Positions 1 to 10,658 are shown, counted from the first letter of the stretch. The stretch is DNA of 64,000 nt from Perognathus longimembris pacificus (GCF_023159225.1 NC_063172.1:35461832-35525831), one strand, 5' to 3'. The notes: generated by a model from the letters alone, not told the origin. Numbers and translations are program-made.

Positions 1-173
1 ACAGTTGCCTGAGCACTGTCCCTGGCTTCCTTTTTGCTCAAGGCTAGCACTCTGCCACTTGAGCCACAGGCCCACTTCTGGCCATTTTCTAGATATGTGG
101 TGCTGGAGAATCGAACCCAGGGCTTCATGTATACGAGGCAAGCTCTCTTGTCACTAGGCCATATTCCCAGCCC
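1..173 (-). mobile_element. IDL-Geo dimeric SINE, cut by the window edge
   Basis: Read on the minus strand, the ID-like left monomer (starting GGGCTGGGAATATGGCC) is followed by the Geo monomer with GTGGCTCAAGTGGCAGAG and GTGCTCAGG. The 3' tail lies left of position 1. The left monomer abuts another partial left monomer (174-271), giving an unusual tandem arrangement. Confidence 0.85.
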
Positions 174-271
174 TCTGGCCGTTTTCTATATATGTGGTGT
201 TGGGGAATAGAACCCAGGGCTTCATGTATACAAGGCAAGCACTCTTGCCACTAGGCCATATTCCCAGCCCC
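174..271 (-). mobile_element. Second, partial IDL monomer joined head to tail to the first
   Basis: This reversed copy carries the whole ID-like left monomer plus about 20 nt of the start of the Geo monomer, then stops where the neighbouring SINE begins. In transcription order the array is IDL, short Geo start, IDL, Geo. There is no A-tail between the units. Confidence 0.8.
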
Positions 272-544
272 TCAACTATATATTTAAAACACTGACTTCG
301 TACTTGATGACCTAGTATTAATAAGTTCTCTATATTTGTCCATTTTGTATAAATTTACATTTATAATTTTCTATATTAAGTCCTATCAGCCATGTGTGAA
401 GAACTCAGGTTTCTTTACAATAAGTATGGTATTACTTGACTTAATACAGTAATTATAACCTCTAAAATTTTGAATAGAGGTGATAGATCAGAAAAAGGTT
501 TTCATAAAAAGAGGTATAATAGCTATAGATTTTTCTTATTCTAT
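272..544. other. AT-rich DNA with no recognised element
   Basis: No open frame, splice pair or clear repeat is visible. It may belong to the decayed antisense L1 that follows. Confidence 0.4.
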
Positions 545-715
545 CAATTATTGAGAAAAGGGTAATAATATCAAGCTATAATTGTGAATTTGTCTGTTTT
601 CTCCTTGCATTTCTGTAAGTTTTTGTTTTATATGTTTCAAAGTATCATTATTACTTGATTAAAATCCTACAGTTAGAAATGTTAGACTTGTTATGATTTT
701 CAGATTAGTTAAACA
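545..715 (-). mobile_element. Antisense L1 fragment (ORF2 region)
   Basis: The plus strand resembles antisense L1 ORF2: the run around CTATAATTGTGAATTTGTCT, a CTCCTTGCATTTCTGT segment and a stretch ending GTTATG follow the order seen in mammalian L1. It is heavily decayed, with no open frame. Together with 2040-2900 it may be one old insertion later split by other elements. Confidence 0.55.
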
Positions 716-734
716 TTTTTGCCTTGAAATTTAT

Positions 735-802
735 TCATTTCCTTTCTTCTTTCCCTACCTCTCTCCCTCCTTTCTTGCCTTCCTTTCTTCCTTCCTTCCT
801 TT
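735..802. repeat. Pyrimidine-rich (CTTT/CTTC)n tract
   Basis: An almost pure C/T run ending in tandem CTTC units. Confidence 0.8.
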
Positions 803-913
803 TGGTACAACTTTGTCTTTGGATAACTTCTCTCTGTGTAACCAGGAGTAAAATACATTCTAGCTAAGAATAAGACCATTCCATATCTGCTTTGATTGTT
901 TCATTGTGATTGA

Positions 914-1025
914 TACTTTGAGACAGGGTCTCACTATGTAGCCTATATTGGCTCAAATTAAAGATCTCCTTGCCTCTGCCTTGCAACAGATGAGATTACA
1001 GGAATATGACATCATGCCAGACATA
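914..1025 (-). mobile_element. B1-like 7SL-derived SINE, reversed
   Basis: The segment runs from GAGACAGGGTCTCACTATGT to GATGAGATTACAGG and ATCATGCCAG, the reverse complement of a rodent B1/7SL-type monomer. It lacks a Geo tail, so it is probably an older monomeric B1. Confidence 0.75.
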
Positions 1026-1639
1026 AAAAGTTACATATCTTTAGGGGTTAACTATGATTGCAATTTTGCAAAATATATTCCTAAGTTTTACCAAATGGGC
1101 AGCTAAATTGTATCCTTAAGCTTCAGAGAGGTCAGAAATTGCAGTACTTGTTAGGCATTGTGAGTGCAACTTGAAAAAATTAAGCTGGTGTCTTTGAAGG
1201 GGATCCTAGGTAGTCTAGGTCTCTAAGTACTTTGGGGGAAGGGTCCATTATATAGATCAGCAGAAGTTAACAAAACTTTAGAAAACTAGGTTTGGCACAG
1301 GCCAAACTCTTCCAAATGCTTTCAAAGGGGAAAGCTTGTCTACAGCCTAGTTCAAATTTTCTTTTGTGACATGTCTAAGACTTAACTGATTACATCTTCT
1401 GTGCTCTTATCCATGTTCCCTTAACCAAGTTACCCAGCTGTGTTTGTGTTTCTAGGCACATGGTATATATTTTCAATTCTGTTACTTTTGACCTATTTCC
1501 TTATAGTTAGGGTTTTTTTTTTAAAAAATGATATTTATATGTATTTTTATCTCTCATACAATTTGTCTCTGAATGTAGTATTTAAGCAATCTGCCAGCTT
1601 GTTGTTTTATATAGTGTTTCATGTATTTTGTAAATCAAT
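1026..1639. other. Unannotated AT-rich interval
   Basis: No repeat, RNA gene or coding signal was recognised. A 70-codon open stretch at 1440-1652 looks like chance. Confidence 0.4.
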
Positions 1640-1965
1640 TACCTTTAAGTAGTGTACAAAGGAGTTGCCATTTAACAAAAGTTTGTGAATACAGTACATC
1701 TTGATCAGTGTGACCCCCTTCAACATGCTCACTCAGCTACTCCTTCCTTACTTTTTAAAAAAAATTGTATACATTGAATTCTTAACTACATTCCCTCCCG
1801 CCCACCCGCCCCCCCCAGCCCCAAGTACTCTCCTCTTTATTTATCTACCCCTCTCCCCTGGCTTCCACCTCCCTATACAAGTACCCATTTCCTGGTGCAT
1901 ATTTTGTTGGGCGTTCACTTTGCATAAAGAATTTACACTATTTGAGTTCTCCCTTGAATCCATGA
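1640..1965 (-). mobile_element. L1 3'-end fragment, reversed
   Basis: On the minus strand a G-rich tract (around 1795-1860) is followed by a block containing GAAGGGGGTCACACTGATCA and then CTCCTTTGTACACTA. This is the G-rich tract plus conserved terminal block layout of L1 3' UTRs. It differs in sequence from the other L1 3' ends in this window, so it is another subfamily. Boundaries are approximate. Confidence 0.45.
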
Positions 1966-2039
1966 TATTTTAGTTAATACATATGGTAGCTTCATGTAGT
2001 TTTTGTTTTGTTTTTCCTTAGCATCTTTTGAATTGTTTC

Positions 2040-2435
2040 AGTAATCTTAGTTCATCTCCACATATAGATTATTAGATCTGTATCTTTGTATTCTTTTTTT
2101 ATTGTTCTGTATTTTACAGTCTGCATTTCTAGCTTATTATTCCTTTCTTTCAAATGATAGTAATTTTCAAAAACTGTAAGAATTTTTCAACAGTATATTT
2201 CTATTTCTTTCCTCCTATCATTTGTACTGTTGACATATTTTACTTTTACACATGAAAAAATACTGGGATATTTCATATTTGCCCACATTTTTACTCCTTC
2301 AGGCATACCCATTTCTTACTGAAGATGGACTTCTCAATTGACCTCGTTCTTTCTGACTGTTCTAATATTTCTTGTAAGGCACATATGCTGGTCTCTCTGA
2401 AGTTTTGTCTCTTACCTAACATTTACTCTGAATTG
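2040..2435 (-). mobile_element. Antisense L1 fragment, first part
   Basis: The plus strand follows antisense L1 ORF2, including CTAATATTTCTTGTAAGGCA and GCTGGTCTCTCTGAAGTTTT. It is decayed and interrupted at 2436 by a small tRNA-derived SINE, then resumes. Confidence 0.5.
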
Positions 2436-2510
2436 TTTTTCTTTTTGTGGCACTAGGGTTTTAAATCAACATGCTCGGTAGACATTCTACCAGTGAGACT
2501 CACCTCTAGC
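2436..2510 (-). mobile_element. Decayed ID-like tRNA-derived SINE, reversed
   Basis: A T-rich tail leads into TGTGGCACTAGGGTT, then a segment like the reverse complement of a tRNA-like SINE head (GGTAGACATTCTACCAGTGA). It sits inside an L1 fragment. Confidence 0.5.
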
Positions 2511-2900
2511 TGTTATGCTTTTATTTTAAAAGACACTTTGTAGGTTATAGAATTTTAAAGATGTTAGTTCATTGTTATTTATTCCATTACTTCCTGATAA
2601 GAAGTCTGCATTATCTTGTTCTCTGTCCATTTTTTATTGTCTAATTGTTTCCACATTTTTCTTTACTTTTTTTTTCTTAGTATTTTTAAAGCACCCAGAT
2701 ATAATGAACATACTTGGATTTTTTTGAGATATTTAGAATCATTATTTGTTGGATTCAGTCAGGTTTTAGGAAACTCTTTTCAAATATTTCTGTGTGTTTC
2801 TGAGCTCAGATTCCTCTGTTTTCTCATTCTGGGAAATTAATTTTAGGCATTTTATACAGTTCAAAAATATCTGCAGTTCTGATTGTACTTTCCTTTTTTC
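2511..2900 (-). mobile_element. Antisense L1 fragment, second part
   Basis: Continues the L1 of 2040-2435: TTCCTGATAAGAAGTCTGCA and TTCAAATATTTCTGTGTGTT align in order with antisense old-type L1. The 74-codon open stretch here is antisense L1, not a gene. Confidence 0.55.
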
Positions 2901-2979
2901 TTTTTAAACATCAAAAACATCATTTGAACTCAGTTCTTTCTTCTGTGTCTACTTTTCTGTAAGTACAATCAGTGGAATA

Positions 2980-3282
2980 ACAGATGACTTCAGCTTACAA
3001 TGACTCAATTTACAATTGTCTGACTTCAGAAGGGTACCAAAGCTATAGTATTCAGCCAACTCTGTAGTTTAACATTGACATTTTTATCTTTTCCTGAGTT
3101 GTATTATATACGCTCACAGTGCTGGTTAGTGACATAAAATTTTGGTTCTCGCTAGCAACAGTGATGCTAAACTGTGAACTTTCAGTAGGTTAGAAGAAGT
3201 AAATGACTTTTAACCTCAGTTATTTTCAACTTCCATGGGCTTATCAGGATAGACAACTACTGTGAGTCAAGTAGTATCTGTA
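2980..3282 (+). mobile_element. MER2-like (Tigger family) DNA transposon fossil
   Basis: The ends match the pattern of MER2: it opens with CAGATGACTTCAGCTTACAA and closes with GAGTCAAGTAGTATCTGTA. These ends are imperfect inverted repeats beside TA dinucleotides, as expected for Tigger insertions. The interior blocks CAAAGCTATAGTATTCAGCC and TTATTTTCAACTTCCATGGG also follow MER2 order. About 300 bp, non-autonomous, no transposase coding. It should be of early placental age. Confidence 0.65.
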
Positions 3283-3780
3283 TTTGTGTTGCTCTCAAAT
3301 TTTTCATGTTAAGCATTTTCATTGTATTCTTTCATGCTGTCCATCTTCCTACTGACATTACTCTTCTGTTAAGTATGTTATATATCTTTTCCAGTAGATT
3401 CTCAAATGTGTTAGCCGCAGTTACTAAAAAGGCTACTAGATTGTTCCAGCATCTAAGACAACTTTATATATTTCTGCTGGATATTTTTCCCTAGCAGAGT
3501 AATTTTCTAGGTTTTATTTCATTTTTCTCACTAACAGTATGACAAGACGTTGAGTCAATCTCACCAAAAATCTCAGAGAACTACCAGCTGAAATAGTTCC
3601 AAGAAGGACTGTAGTGTTCCATACTTTATTCTTTATGATAGTGGACTAGACAGAACATGCTTACAATTTTATTTGGTGGCTCTGATTCATCATCGAGGTT
3701 TGCCAAGCCCTAGTTGACACATAGAAAATGTCTCTTGCTAAACTTTTACCCAAAGCTTGCTACTCAATTCAAATACTTTT
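3283..3780. other. Unannotated interval
   Basis: AT-rich unique-looking DNA. The short open frames are consistent with chance. Confidence 0.4.
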
Positions 3781-3781
3781 G

Positions 3782-3783
3782 GC

Positions 3784-3815
<32 letters not shown>

Positions 3816-3865
3816 GTATATATATATGGTGTATATATATGCATATATATACATATATATGGAAA
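3782..3865. repeat. (TA)n/(TATG)n microsatellite
   Basis: Alternating TA with TATG units. A related TA-rich array resumes at 4050-4125 after a SINE, so one original array was probably split or the SINE tail seeded it. Confidence 0.85.
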
Positions 3866-3879
3866 ATACACATAAACAT

Positions 3880-4040
3880 AGTGCTGGACTTGAACTGTCA
3901 CTGTCACTGAGCTTTTGTACATAAAGCTAGCATTCTACCACTTGGGCCACAGCTCTACTACCCAGCTGGGTTTGAATTGCTATCCTCAGATCTCAGCCTT
4001 CTCAGTAGGTAGGATTATAGGTCTGAGCCACTGCTGCCAG
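3880..4040 (-). mobile_element. B1-Geo composite SINE, reversed
   Basis: The plus strand shows the reversed Geo tail (CTAGCATTCTACCACTTGGG) and then the reversed 7SL-like head (CCTCAGATCTCAGCC). It is embedded in TA-rich microsatellite DNA. Confidence 0.75.
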
Positions 4041-4049
4041 ATTTAACAC

Positions 4050-4125
4050 ATATTTTTATATATGTTACATATATGTGTATATGTATGTGCATATTTATGT
4101 ATACACATATATGTATGTACATACC
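4050..4125. repeat. TA/TG-rich microsatellite
   Basis: Irregular TATATG/TGTATA units on the far side of the SINE at 3880-4040. Confidence 0.75.
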
Positions 4126-4868
4126 TAACTTCATAATGCATGTAAAATTAAAATGGGAGTATCAAATATTTAACAAAGAAGTTAATTTTATAATCGCAGA
4201 ATAATGATGTTTAAAGTAAATGTTAAATTTATTTGGTTAAATTAAAAAGTATCATGAAAGCCAGATCTACTATCTATTAATGATAAAAGTGGAACTAAGA
4301 CTCTGTGTGAAACTAGAAAATATTTGGTTATATAGACTTAATACATTGTATATGTATAGTCTACCACTAAGCCCTTTCATGGTCAAAGCATGTTTTAGGT
4401 ATTTGATTATTAAATTTAAGTCTAAAAGACTCACAAATTTCACACAATTGCATTGTGCTGGACTCTGAAATTTATTATCTTTGGCATTGTATGTGAGGAA
4501 TATAATCTAATTCCTAAAGGTTTGCACAAACTCCTTCATTACAGATAGTGGCACAGAGAATATCACTGCTGGATTACTAACAAATAGAAGGAAAATTCAA
4601 GTAGAATGTTCTCATCCAAATGACTCAAATTTGCTTTTAGACATTTGGTGTTTTAACAAATAAAATGTCCATTAATTCAGGCCATCTGGGAAGTGCTTCT
4701 GTATTTGGACCATAAAGTTGAGGATTTTTCTGCCCTGCTATCTTAAAAAGATTTACTCAGATATTTAATATTAAGATAATCTCAATTTATAATATACTCA
4801 CCTTTTTGATATCATATCTTTACTGATCAGTAAAGATATTGGTATTCACTGATATACGCTAGTTTATT
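4126..4868. other. Unannotated AT-rich interval
   Basis: No recognised element or coding signal. Confidence 0.4.
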
Positions 4869-4874
4869 TTAAGG

Positions 4875-5007
4875 TCTATTCTTTCTTTTATCTCTCCCTT
4901 CTATCCTTCCTCCCTTTCTCCCTCCCTTCCATTCTTTCTTCTCCCTAGTTCCCTTTCTCTCTCTTTCTCCCTTCCCCCATCTCCCTCCCTTTCTTTCCTT
5001 TATTTTC
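4875..5007. repeat. Long pyrimidine-rich tract
   Basis: About 130 nt of nearly pure C/T (CTTT, CCCT, TCTC units). Such tracts can form triplex structures; here it is only a sequence observation. Confidence 0.8.
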
Positions 5008-5184
5008 ACACTATAAATTCTTACTAAGCCACGTTTCTTACTATCCGACCTAAGAGAGTATAATTTTAAAGCTTCAGTAGCTCACATCCAACTTTCATTC
5101 AGTCTTTTACACATACCGCTTGTATAGCTACATTTGTTTTTAAACTAAATTTAAATAAATTCTTTAAATGTTTTCCCTATCCAC

Positions 5185-5421
5185 TTTTTTCTGGTCCTGG
5201 GTCCTGAACTCAGAGCCTAGGCACTCCCCCTAAGCTTCTTTGTGCTCAAGGCTAGCATTCTACCACTTGAGCTACAGTGCCACATCCAGCCTTTTCTGAG
5301 TAGTTTATTGGAGATACGAGTCTTACTGACTTTCCTGCAGGGACTGGCTTTGAGCCATAATCCTCAGATCTCAGCCTCCTGAGTAGCCAGGATTACAGGT
5401 GTGAGGCACTGCTCCCTGGCC
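5185..5421 (-). mobile_element. B1-Geo composite SINE, reversed, near full length
   Basis: In plus-strand order: reversed tail, reversed Geo (CTCAAGGCTAGCATTCTACC), then reversed 7SL/B1-like head (CCTCAGATCTCAGCCTCCTG). About 235 bp. Confidence 0.85.
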
Positions 5422-5459
5422 AATTTTTCCCTACTCTAAGCCATTGTATTTATCCAATT

Positions 5460-5612
5460 ATTGGTTTACACACTTCAGCACACATTAGAATCACCATGAG
5501 TTTAAAGCACAGATTATCATCCCTGGACCTCATTCTCAGCTTCAAATTCAGCAGATCTGCTGGAGTACTCAGGAATTTGCTTACTGATGCTAAAGCTTTT
5601 TGGAAATCACAC
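5460..5612 (-). mobile_element. MER5-like hAT-Charlie fossil
   Basis: CACACATTAGAATCACCATG and the following block up to GATGCTAAAGCTTT follow the order of a short non-autonomous MER5 element. Boundaries are approximate. Confidence 0.45.
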
Positions 5613-6430
5613 ATTAAAACGCACAACATAAAACATGATTTTGTTATGATTATTGTATAAACACATACATATTTTCTAATGCACCAATGAATGCTCACTA
5701 TATAACTATACAAATCAAAAGACTGGGTTATGAGTCATCAAAAGGTTTTCTTAACTACTAAACTTTTATAGGAGGAATTTCCTAGCAGATCCTTCTCAGT
5801 TTTCCTGATACCTTAATTTCTATTTTATTATGCCTACCTTATCCTTATTACTTTCTTTTGGAAACTCTGGTACCTGTTTTATCTAACAGCAGATAAAATA
5901 TTTCTTGCCATATCTGTCATAAATGTATAATTTTTTGTTATCAATTAGTTGTTTAAACAAAAAAAGAAACATTTTGTGTCAAGAAACAGGAAAAGTTTAT
6001 AAGCTCCCAAAAGGAAAATCAGGGCTTAAGATCTACTTTTCCCGGTCCTTCATCTCTGCTCCAAATCTGGATGAATGAGTGAATGAATCGTGTAGGACTA
6101 TGGTTTCTTCTCGGTATTACTTACACATATATCATGTTTAAATGGCTCATAATATACTGGAGAGAAACATTTAAGAATTATGCCTATGGATATATATGAT
6201 ATTGAAGAATATATACGCAGAGAAAACAAATGACATCAATACTGGTTCAAGAGATGCCTGTCATTATTATATGCTTTTATTTTTTACTAGAATAGCTACT
6301 ATTATGCCCTTACAGGTTAACAAGGCTTGCCAAACGTGCCATGATCTGGAACCACAGACAAATCATTTAGATAAACTTCTGAATATCACTGCATTTTTAC
6401 AAACAAAATGAAAATATGCGCCCTGCTTAC
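5613..6430. other. Unannotated interval
   Basis: No repeat or gene recognised. The 71-codon open stretch at 6196-6411 has no other coding evidence. Confidence 0.4.
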
Positions 6431-6439
6431 TTTTACTCT

Positions 6440-6587
6440 GAGGATTTCCCTCACTTTGCATTTCTCATCTGGATTGTCTTACGTTCTCACCACTATCAAC
6501 TTACACTTGGCCTTTGCTTTAAGGCTCAGCTAGAACACTGCTCTGCTAAAGGTGCCTTCATCAATCTTTCATTGCTTAGAACACCTT
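6440..6587 (+). mobile_element. Possible L2 3'-end fragment
   Basis: ACTTGGCCTTTGCTTTAAGG, then a CTCAGCTAGAACACTG segment, resemble the order of an L2 3' end. Weak. Confidence 0.25.
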
Positions 6588-6605
6588 AATCAATTATAAA
6601 GTATA

Positions 6606-6808
6606 GGGGCTGGGGATATGGCCTAGTGGCAAGAGTGCTTACCTCGTATACATGAGGCCCTGGGTTCAATTCCCCAGCACCACACATACACAAAATGGCC
6701 AGAAGGGGCGCTGTGGTCAAGTGGCAGAGTGCTAGCCTTGAGCAAGAAGCCAGGGACAGTGCTCAGTCCCTGAGTCCAAGCCCCAGGACTGGCCAAAAAA
6801 AAAAAAAG
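6606..6808 (+). mobile_element. Full-length IDL-Geo SINE with perfect 18-bp target duplication
   Basis: The ID-like left monomer has an A box (TGGCCTAGTGG, 6619-6629) and a B box (GGTTCAATTCC, 6663-6673). The Geo monomer follows and ends in an A-tail. The 18-bp sequence AATCAATTATAAAGTATA occurs exactly at 6588-6605 and 6809-6826. The perfect duplication marks LINE-driven insertion and suggests a fairly young copy. Confidence 0.95.
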
Positions 6809-6847
6809 AATCAATTATAAAGTATACAGTTTAGCATTTGTATCCTG

Positions 6848-6913
6848 TATGTGTGTGTTTATATATACATAAAATATATGCATATATGGGTGTTTATATA
6901 TGTATATATATGG
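6848..6913. repeat. TATG/TATA-rich microsatellite
   Basis: Irregular alternating purine-pyrimidine repeat just after the SINE. Confidence 0.7.
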
Positions 6914-7689
6914 TTATTTTCCCTTAAACCAATAGAGAAATGTGCCCCTTTCAACCCCTATAACTGTGACAATTATTTTCCAAGTGCTTCATCTTGATTT
7001 TGTTTATGTACATTGGTGACTCCTAAAGAAGTATCTAATTATATTACTTTTCTTTCTTAAGCCAATTTCTCATTTTATTTTAATCATAACTAAAAGAAGA
7101 ACCAAAATTTTACTGCTAATGCATTGTATGGTCATAAATACAAAGCTCCTATATGCATACTTTACCTATTGTTAATTTTTTCTTTATGGCCACTATAAGA
7201 TAGTTTAATTGAAAATTGATGATTTTAAGTCAAAGGCTTTAAGCCTGGAATCAGTTTTTAGATCCTTTTTCTAAATGAAAAAGTTCTTAATAATTCTGAC
7301 TACCTCAAAAAATCAAGAAGGAAAACTCTTTCAAATTTTATATCCAGAAGGAATAAATTATAATCTATCATATAATTTTACAACTTCAGAAGAAAATACA
7401 TAAAAGCATTAGGAAAACTGAACTTGTGGTTACAGAACATCAAATAACTACTTTATTTGCATTTTTGTGTGTAAACAAGCTATTTTAGCACCATGGAGAT
7501 AATGTTAATGTCTACATATACAATGCCCAGATATTTCCCATAACAGCTAACTGATATGTAGGAAAAAGATCAACACTATGATTTCTTTTGTATACTTTCT
7601 GCTGAACAACAATGATTTGATTTATTTTTAAAAACAGAAACAGTCATACTAATCAATATTTTGAAAGTTTATTCTTGTCTCTTCAAATT
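6914..7689. other. Unannotated AT-rich interval
   Basis: No recognised repeat or coding signal. Confidence 0.4.
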
Positions 7690-8180
7690 TAGCCCCCAAA
7701 AAGATGGGTGAAACATGAAAATACACTTGGACTCTGCTAGGAAGCACCTGGCCTTTTATAGACTCTCCAGAGAACTCCTGGCCTAAGGAGCAAGTTTGAC
7801 CACTTGGGGCCTGCAGTCGTCTGCTGAGGAATAGGCAGGGGTTGCTTTATTGATCACAAAGAGAAATTGAAGCTTCTACCTTTACAAATAAAAGCTCAGC
7901 TGAAAACCACTTTGATACTGCAAGCATGTTGAATTGATTCAGGGAAAGAAACAGCAAACTTTTTGATCAGAAAAGGCCCCCTTTCAGCATTTTCCCATTA
8001 CTTAACAGTACAGAAAATAGCACTAAACTAAGCAATCATAAATTACGCTCTGCCGTATTCTAATTACACCTTCAATTTCCGCTCATATTTATAATAATTC
8101 AGATTCTGACAGTTTCCACTGAGGTGTAAAAATAATAAATTATAAGCCTTAAAATGTGTTTTCCAGAAAAGTATTGGGGT
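7690..8180. other. Unique, repeat-free block; candidate conserved non-coding DNA
   Basis: No transposon signature. The part from about 7990 to 8160 has many TAAT-type homeodomain-like cores in non-repetitive sequence. Conservation cannot be judged from one sequence. Confidence 0.25.
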
Positions 8181-8294
8181 GAAAACTAGTATCTAATATA
8201 AAAGAAAGGAAATCTTGGAGCTCAAACATTTGAATTTGGTCTTTCTTTCCTCATTAGTTTGTTCTGCTGCACCATAATTAGTTATGTTTCCCTG

Positions 8295-8427
8295 TTTAGT
8301 CTAAATCCTCTCATCTACAAAATGAGTTTACTAATACCAGCTTTACCTTCTGTGGTAAGATTAAATGAAATAAATGAAGTACTCTTCATTATCCATTAAG
8401 GATAAATAGTAAACAAAAATTAGCATC
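8295..8427 (+). mobile_element. MIR fossil
   Basis: CCTCTCATCTACAAAATGAG, then AATACCAGC and GTAAGATTAAATGAAATAA, follow the MIR core and 3' order. A small L1 fragment inserted at its end (8444-8502). Confidence 0.6.
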
Positions 8428-8443
8428 TGGCTTCTATATTCTT

Positions 8444-8502
8444 TTTTAAATTTTATTGTAAAGGGAATGTACAGAGGAGTTACAGTTGTACAAGTCAGGA
8501 AA
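8444..8502 (-). mobile_element. 59-bp severely 5'-truncated L1 insertion
   Basis: Reversed, this is only the last part of the L1-type 3' end seen at 9143-9406 (ACAGAGGAGTTACAGTTGTA here) with an A-tail. It is flanked by a 16-bp target duplication with one mismatch (8428-8443 and 8503-8518, TGGCTTCT..TATTCTT). Confidence 0.7.
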
Positions 8503-8518
8503 TGGCTTCTTTATTCTT

Positions 8519-9130
8519 GCCTGTATTCATGTCCTCCAATATTAAATGGACTAAGGATGACATATACCTACACATTTCTATCAGTGCCCCGAAAATTAGG
8601 AGAATTTTGAATGCTTAGTGTCAATCTACGTAAAGTACCTACATGTTGGGTTTAATTATTTATTTTCTTTTGAATATTAATGATGTCTACATGGAATCCA
8701 TGTGTACTTTCATTTGGTCAATAAAAAGATTTAACAGCAAAAAACAAACACAAGAGATAAATATGATAAACAAGGACAACAATTACTTTTAAGAATTAAA
8801 CCATCAAGTCTGTTTTAGTGCAATCTGGTAGGCAGACATGAACAAGGCAGTCAATCTCTGGAATGAACTCTTCCTACAATCTGTATGGTCACCCAAATAA
8901 CTTTCATTCCAAAAAGCCTGGGAAAAGCATTGTGCTTCAGAATATCTGTATATACCAATGTATTGTTTGCATATATGTAGTGGAATATTTTAGGGATGGC
9001 TCCTAAGTGCAAAATTCATTTACATTTTATACACACACACCATATGAACATAAATTGTGGTCCATTTCAAGTGAACCTGGATACACAGAGATAGAACTGG
9101 ACATTTGTGGCATCATTTTAGTGCTCAAAA
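8519..9130. other. Unannotated interval
   Basis: No recognised element or coding signal. Confidence 0.4.
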
Positions 9131-9142
9131 AGTTTCAGATCT

Positions 9143-9406
9143 AGTTCTAATTAGAACTAGGGAAGTGAAAGGGAATATCAAAATAAAGAGACAAAGGATA
9201 AGAAGACAAACGACTCCAAAAGCAATACTTGCAAAACCATTTGGTGTAAACCAACTGAACAACTCATGGATAGAGAGGGAAAGGGGGAGGAGGGAAGGAG
9301 GAATGAGGGAGAAGGAAACAAACAGTACAAGAAATGTACCCAAGGCCTAATGTATGAAACTGTAACCTCTCTGCACATCACTTTGACAATAAATAAGTAT
9401 AAAAAT
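9143..9406 (+). mobile_element. 264-bp L1 3'-end insertion with target duplication
   Basis: The G-rich purine tract (9277-9317) and terminal block AAACTGTAACCTCTCTGCAC followed by AATAAATAAG are shared with copies at 17948-18205, 35994-36592 and 54672-54985. The 12-bp flank AGTTTCAGATCT repeats exactly at 9131-9142 and 9407-9418. Open frames of 67-81 codons on both strands lie in this element and are not genes. I infer L1 origin from the purine tract, the AATAAA end and variable 5' truncation; the family name is not assigned. Confidence 0.75.
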
Positions 9407-9418
9407 AGTTTCAGATCT

Positions 9419-10642
9419 TAGACATATTGGATTTTGAATTTTCAGATGAGAGATGTTCAATCTACAACAGAGAATGTTTTAGAGGTACAAAGATAAAGTA
9501 GCATGAGACAAGCCTCTTTGCTATTTGAGTTATTTTTAAACTAACAATTTTAACAGTTGTTTCAAGTTAATATAGATTTACACTAGCTCTAGTGAAATGC
9601 ACATTATTAGCTACAATCGGTGTGCAATAAAACTATTTACTTATATCATCTACATATTAATATCTCTATATTAGCCTACCTATAAAATAATGCATTAAAA
9701 TAGTTTATTTTCAATGCTTAAGTTATTTTTCTTTACAACTCGTACTGACACTGCTCGTACATTCATGAAATGGAATTTTCTCAAGTGAAATCTCAAGACT
9801 TCACCAAACAAATAACCCTATGACTGTTTTCTCCTCTCAGGTCGGAAATTAATGCATTTGTTTTATAAAGAATTCAGCAATGTGAGACATATATAGATGA
9901 AGCAAGCGAAAAGATCTAAGGAAAGAAAGGCTAGAACCTTTAAAGTATTCTTTGTCATTTTTCTATTAGTTGCCAAGATTCCATACCTATGAAGGTTGGT
10001 TAGCCCTTATATTGAAAATGTTGTTTAAAATAGCAACTATTTTGAAAAATCACAGAAATTTTAATGGTAATTCATATTAATGTTGATAAGAGATGTCTAA
10101 TGGCTATCTTATAAGCTTAAAACATTTCCAAATTTTCTTGTAGTTATACTTGTCTGCTGATGTGAAGTAAAAAAAAATTCAGCAATGGATAAGAGATTTT
10201 TAAAATGAAAATTTGGTTTCAAACATATGCTTCAGACCTCATAAGACCATAACTTTGAGGTAAAGAGACACCTTTTTTTTTTTATTTTTACTAGTTCATA
10301 TTGGTACAAGCATTCATCCCGTTTGTTGCTAGTCGCTTATAAGACTTCCTTTCCCCAAGTGTCTCTGGAAATCTGAGTCTATTTGCTATATTCTCTTGAA
10401 ATTTATTCCAATATTCACCAGTTACTTGGAATAACAACCAAACCTGGTGCTAAATTTTGTTCCCCAATTCTAAGTAGAACTTAATCCTGTGTCTCAGAGT
10501 GAGAAGTGCTTTTCCTTCATCTTTAGCTTCACTCACTTAAGCTAAATTACTCTGAAACACTATACCTTGTAATACCTTAACAGGCCATAGTAAAAGACAC
10601 AAGAGACAGGAACTGTATAACACAGCTTAATATACATAACTT
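9419..10642. other. Unannotated AT-rich interval
   Basis: Unique-looking DNA with short A and T runs. No recognised element. Confidence 0.4.
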
Positions 10643-10658
10643 AAAATTGCCAAAATAA

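Noticed and set aside
6606..6690. tRNA-gene-like A and B boxes
   Set aside because: These belong to the ID-derived SINE head; cloverleaf is not maintained and the unit continues into Geo and an A-tail.
9105..9381. Overlapping open frames of 67-81 codons on both strands
   Set aside because: They lie in an L1 3' end with a target duplication; the same pattern recurs at 54757-54993.
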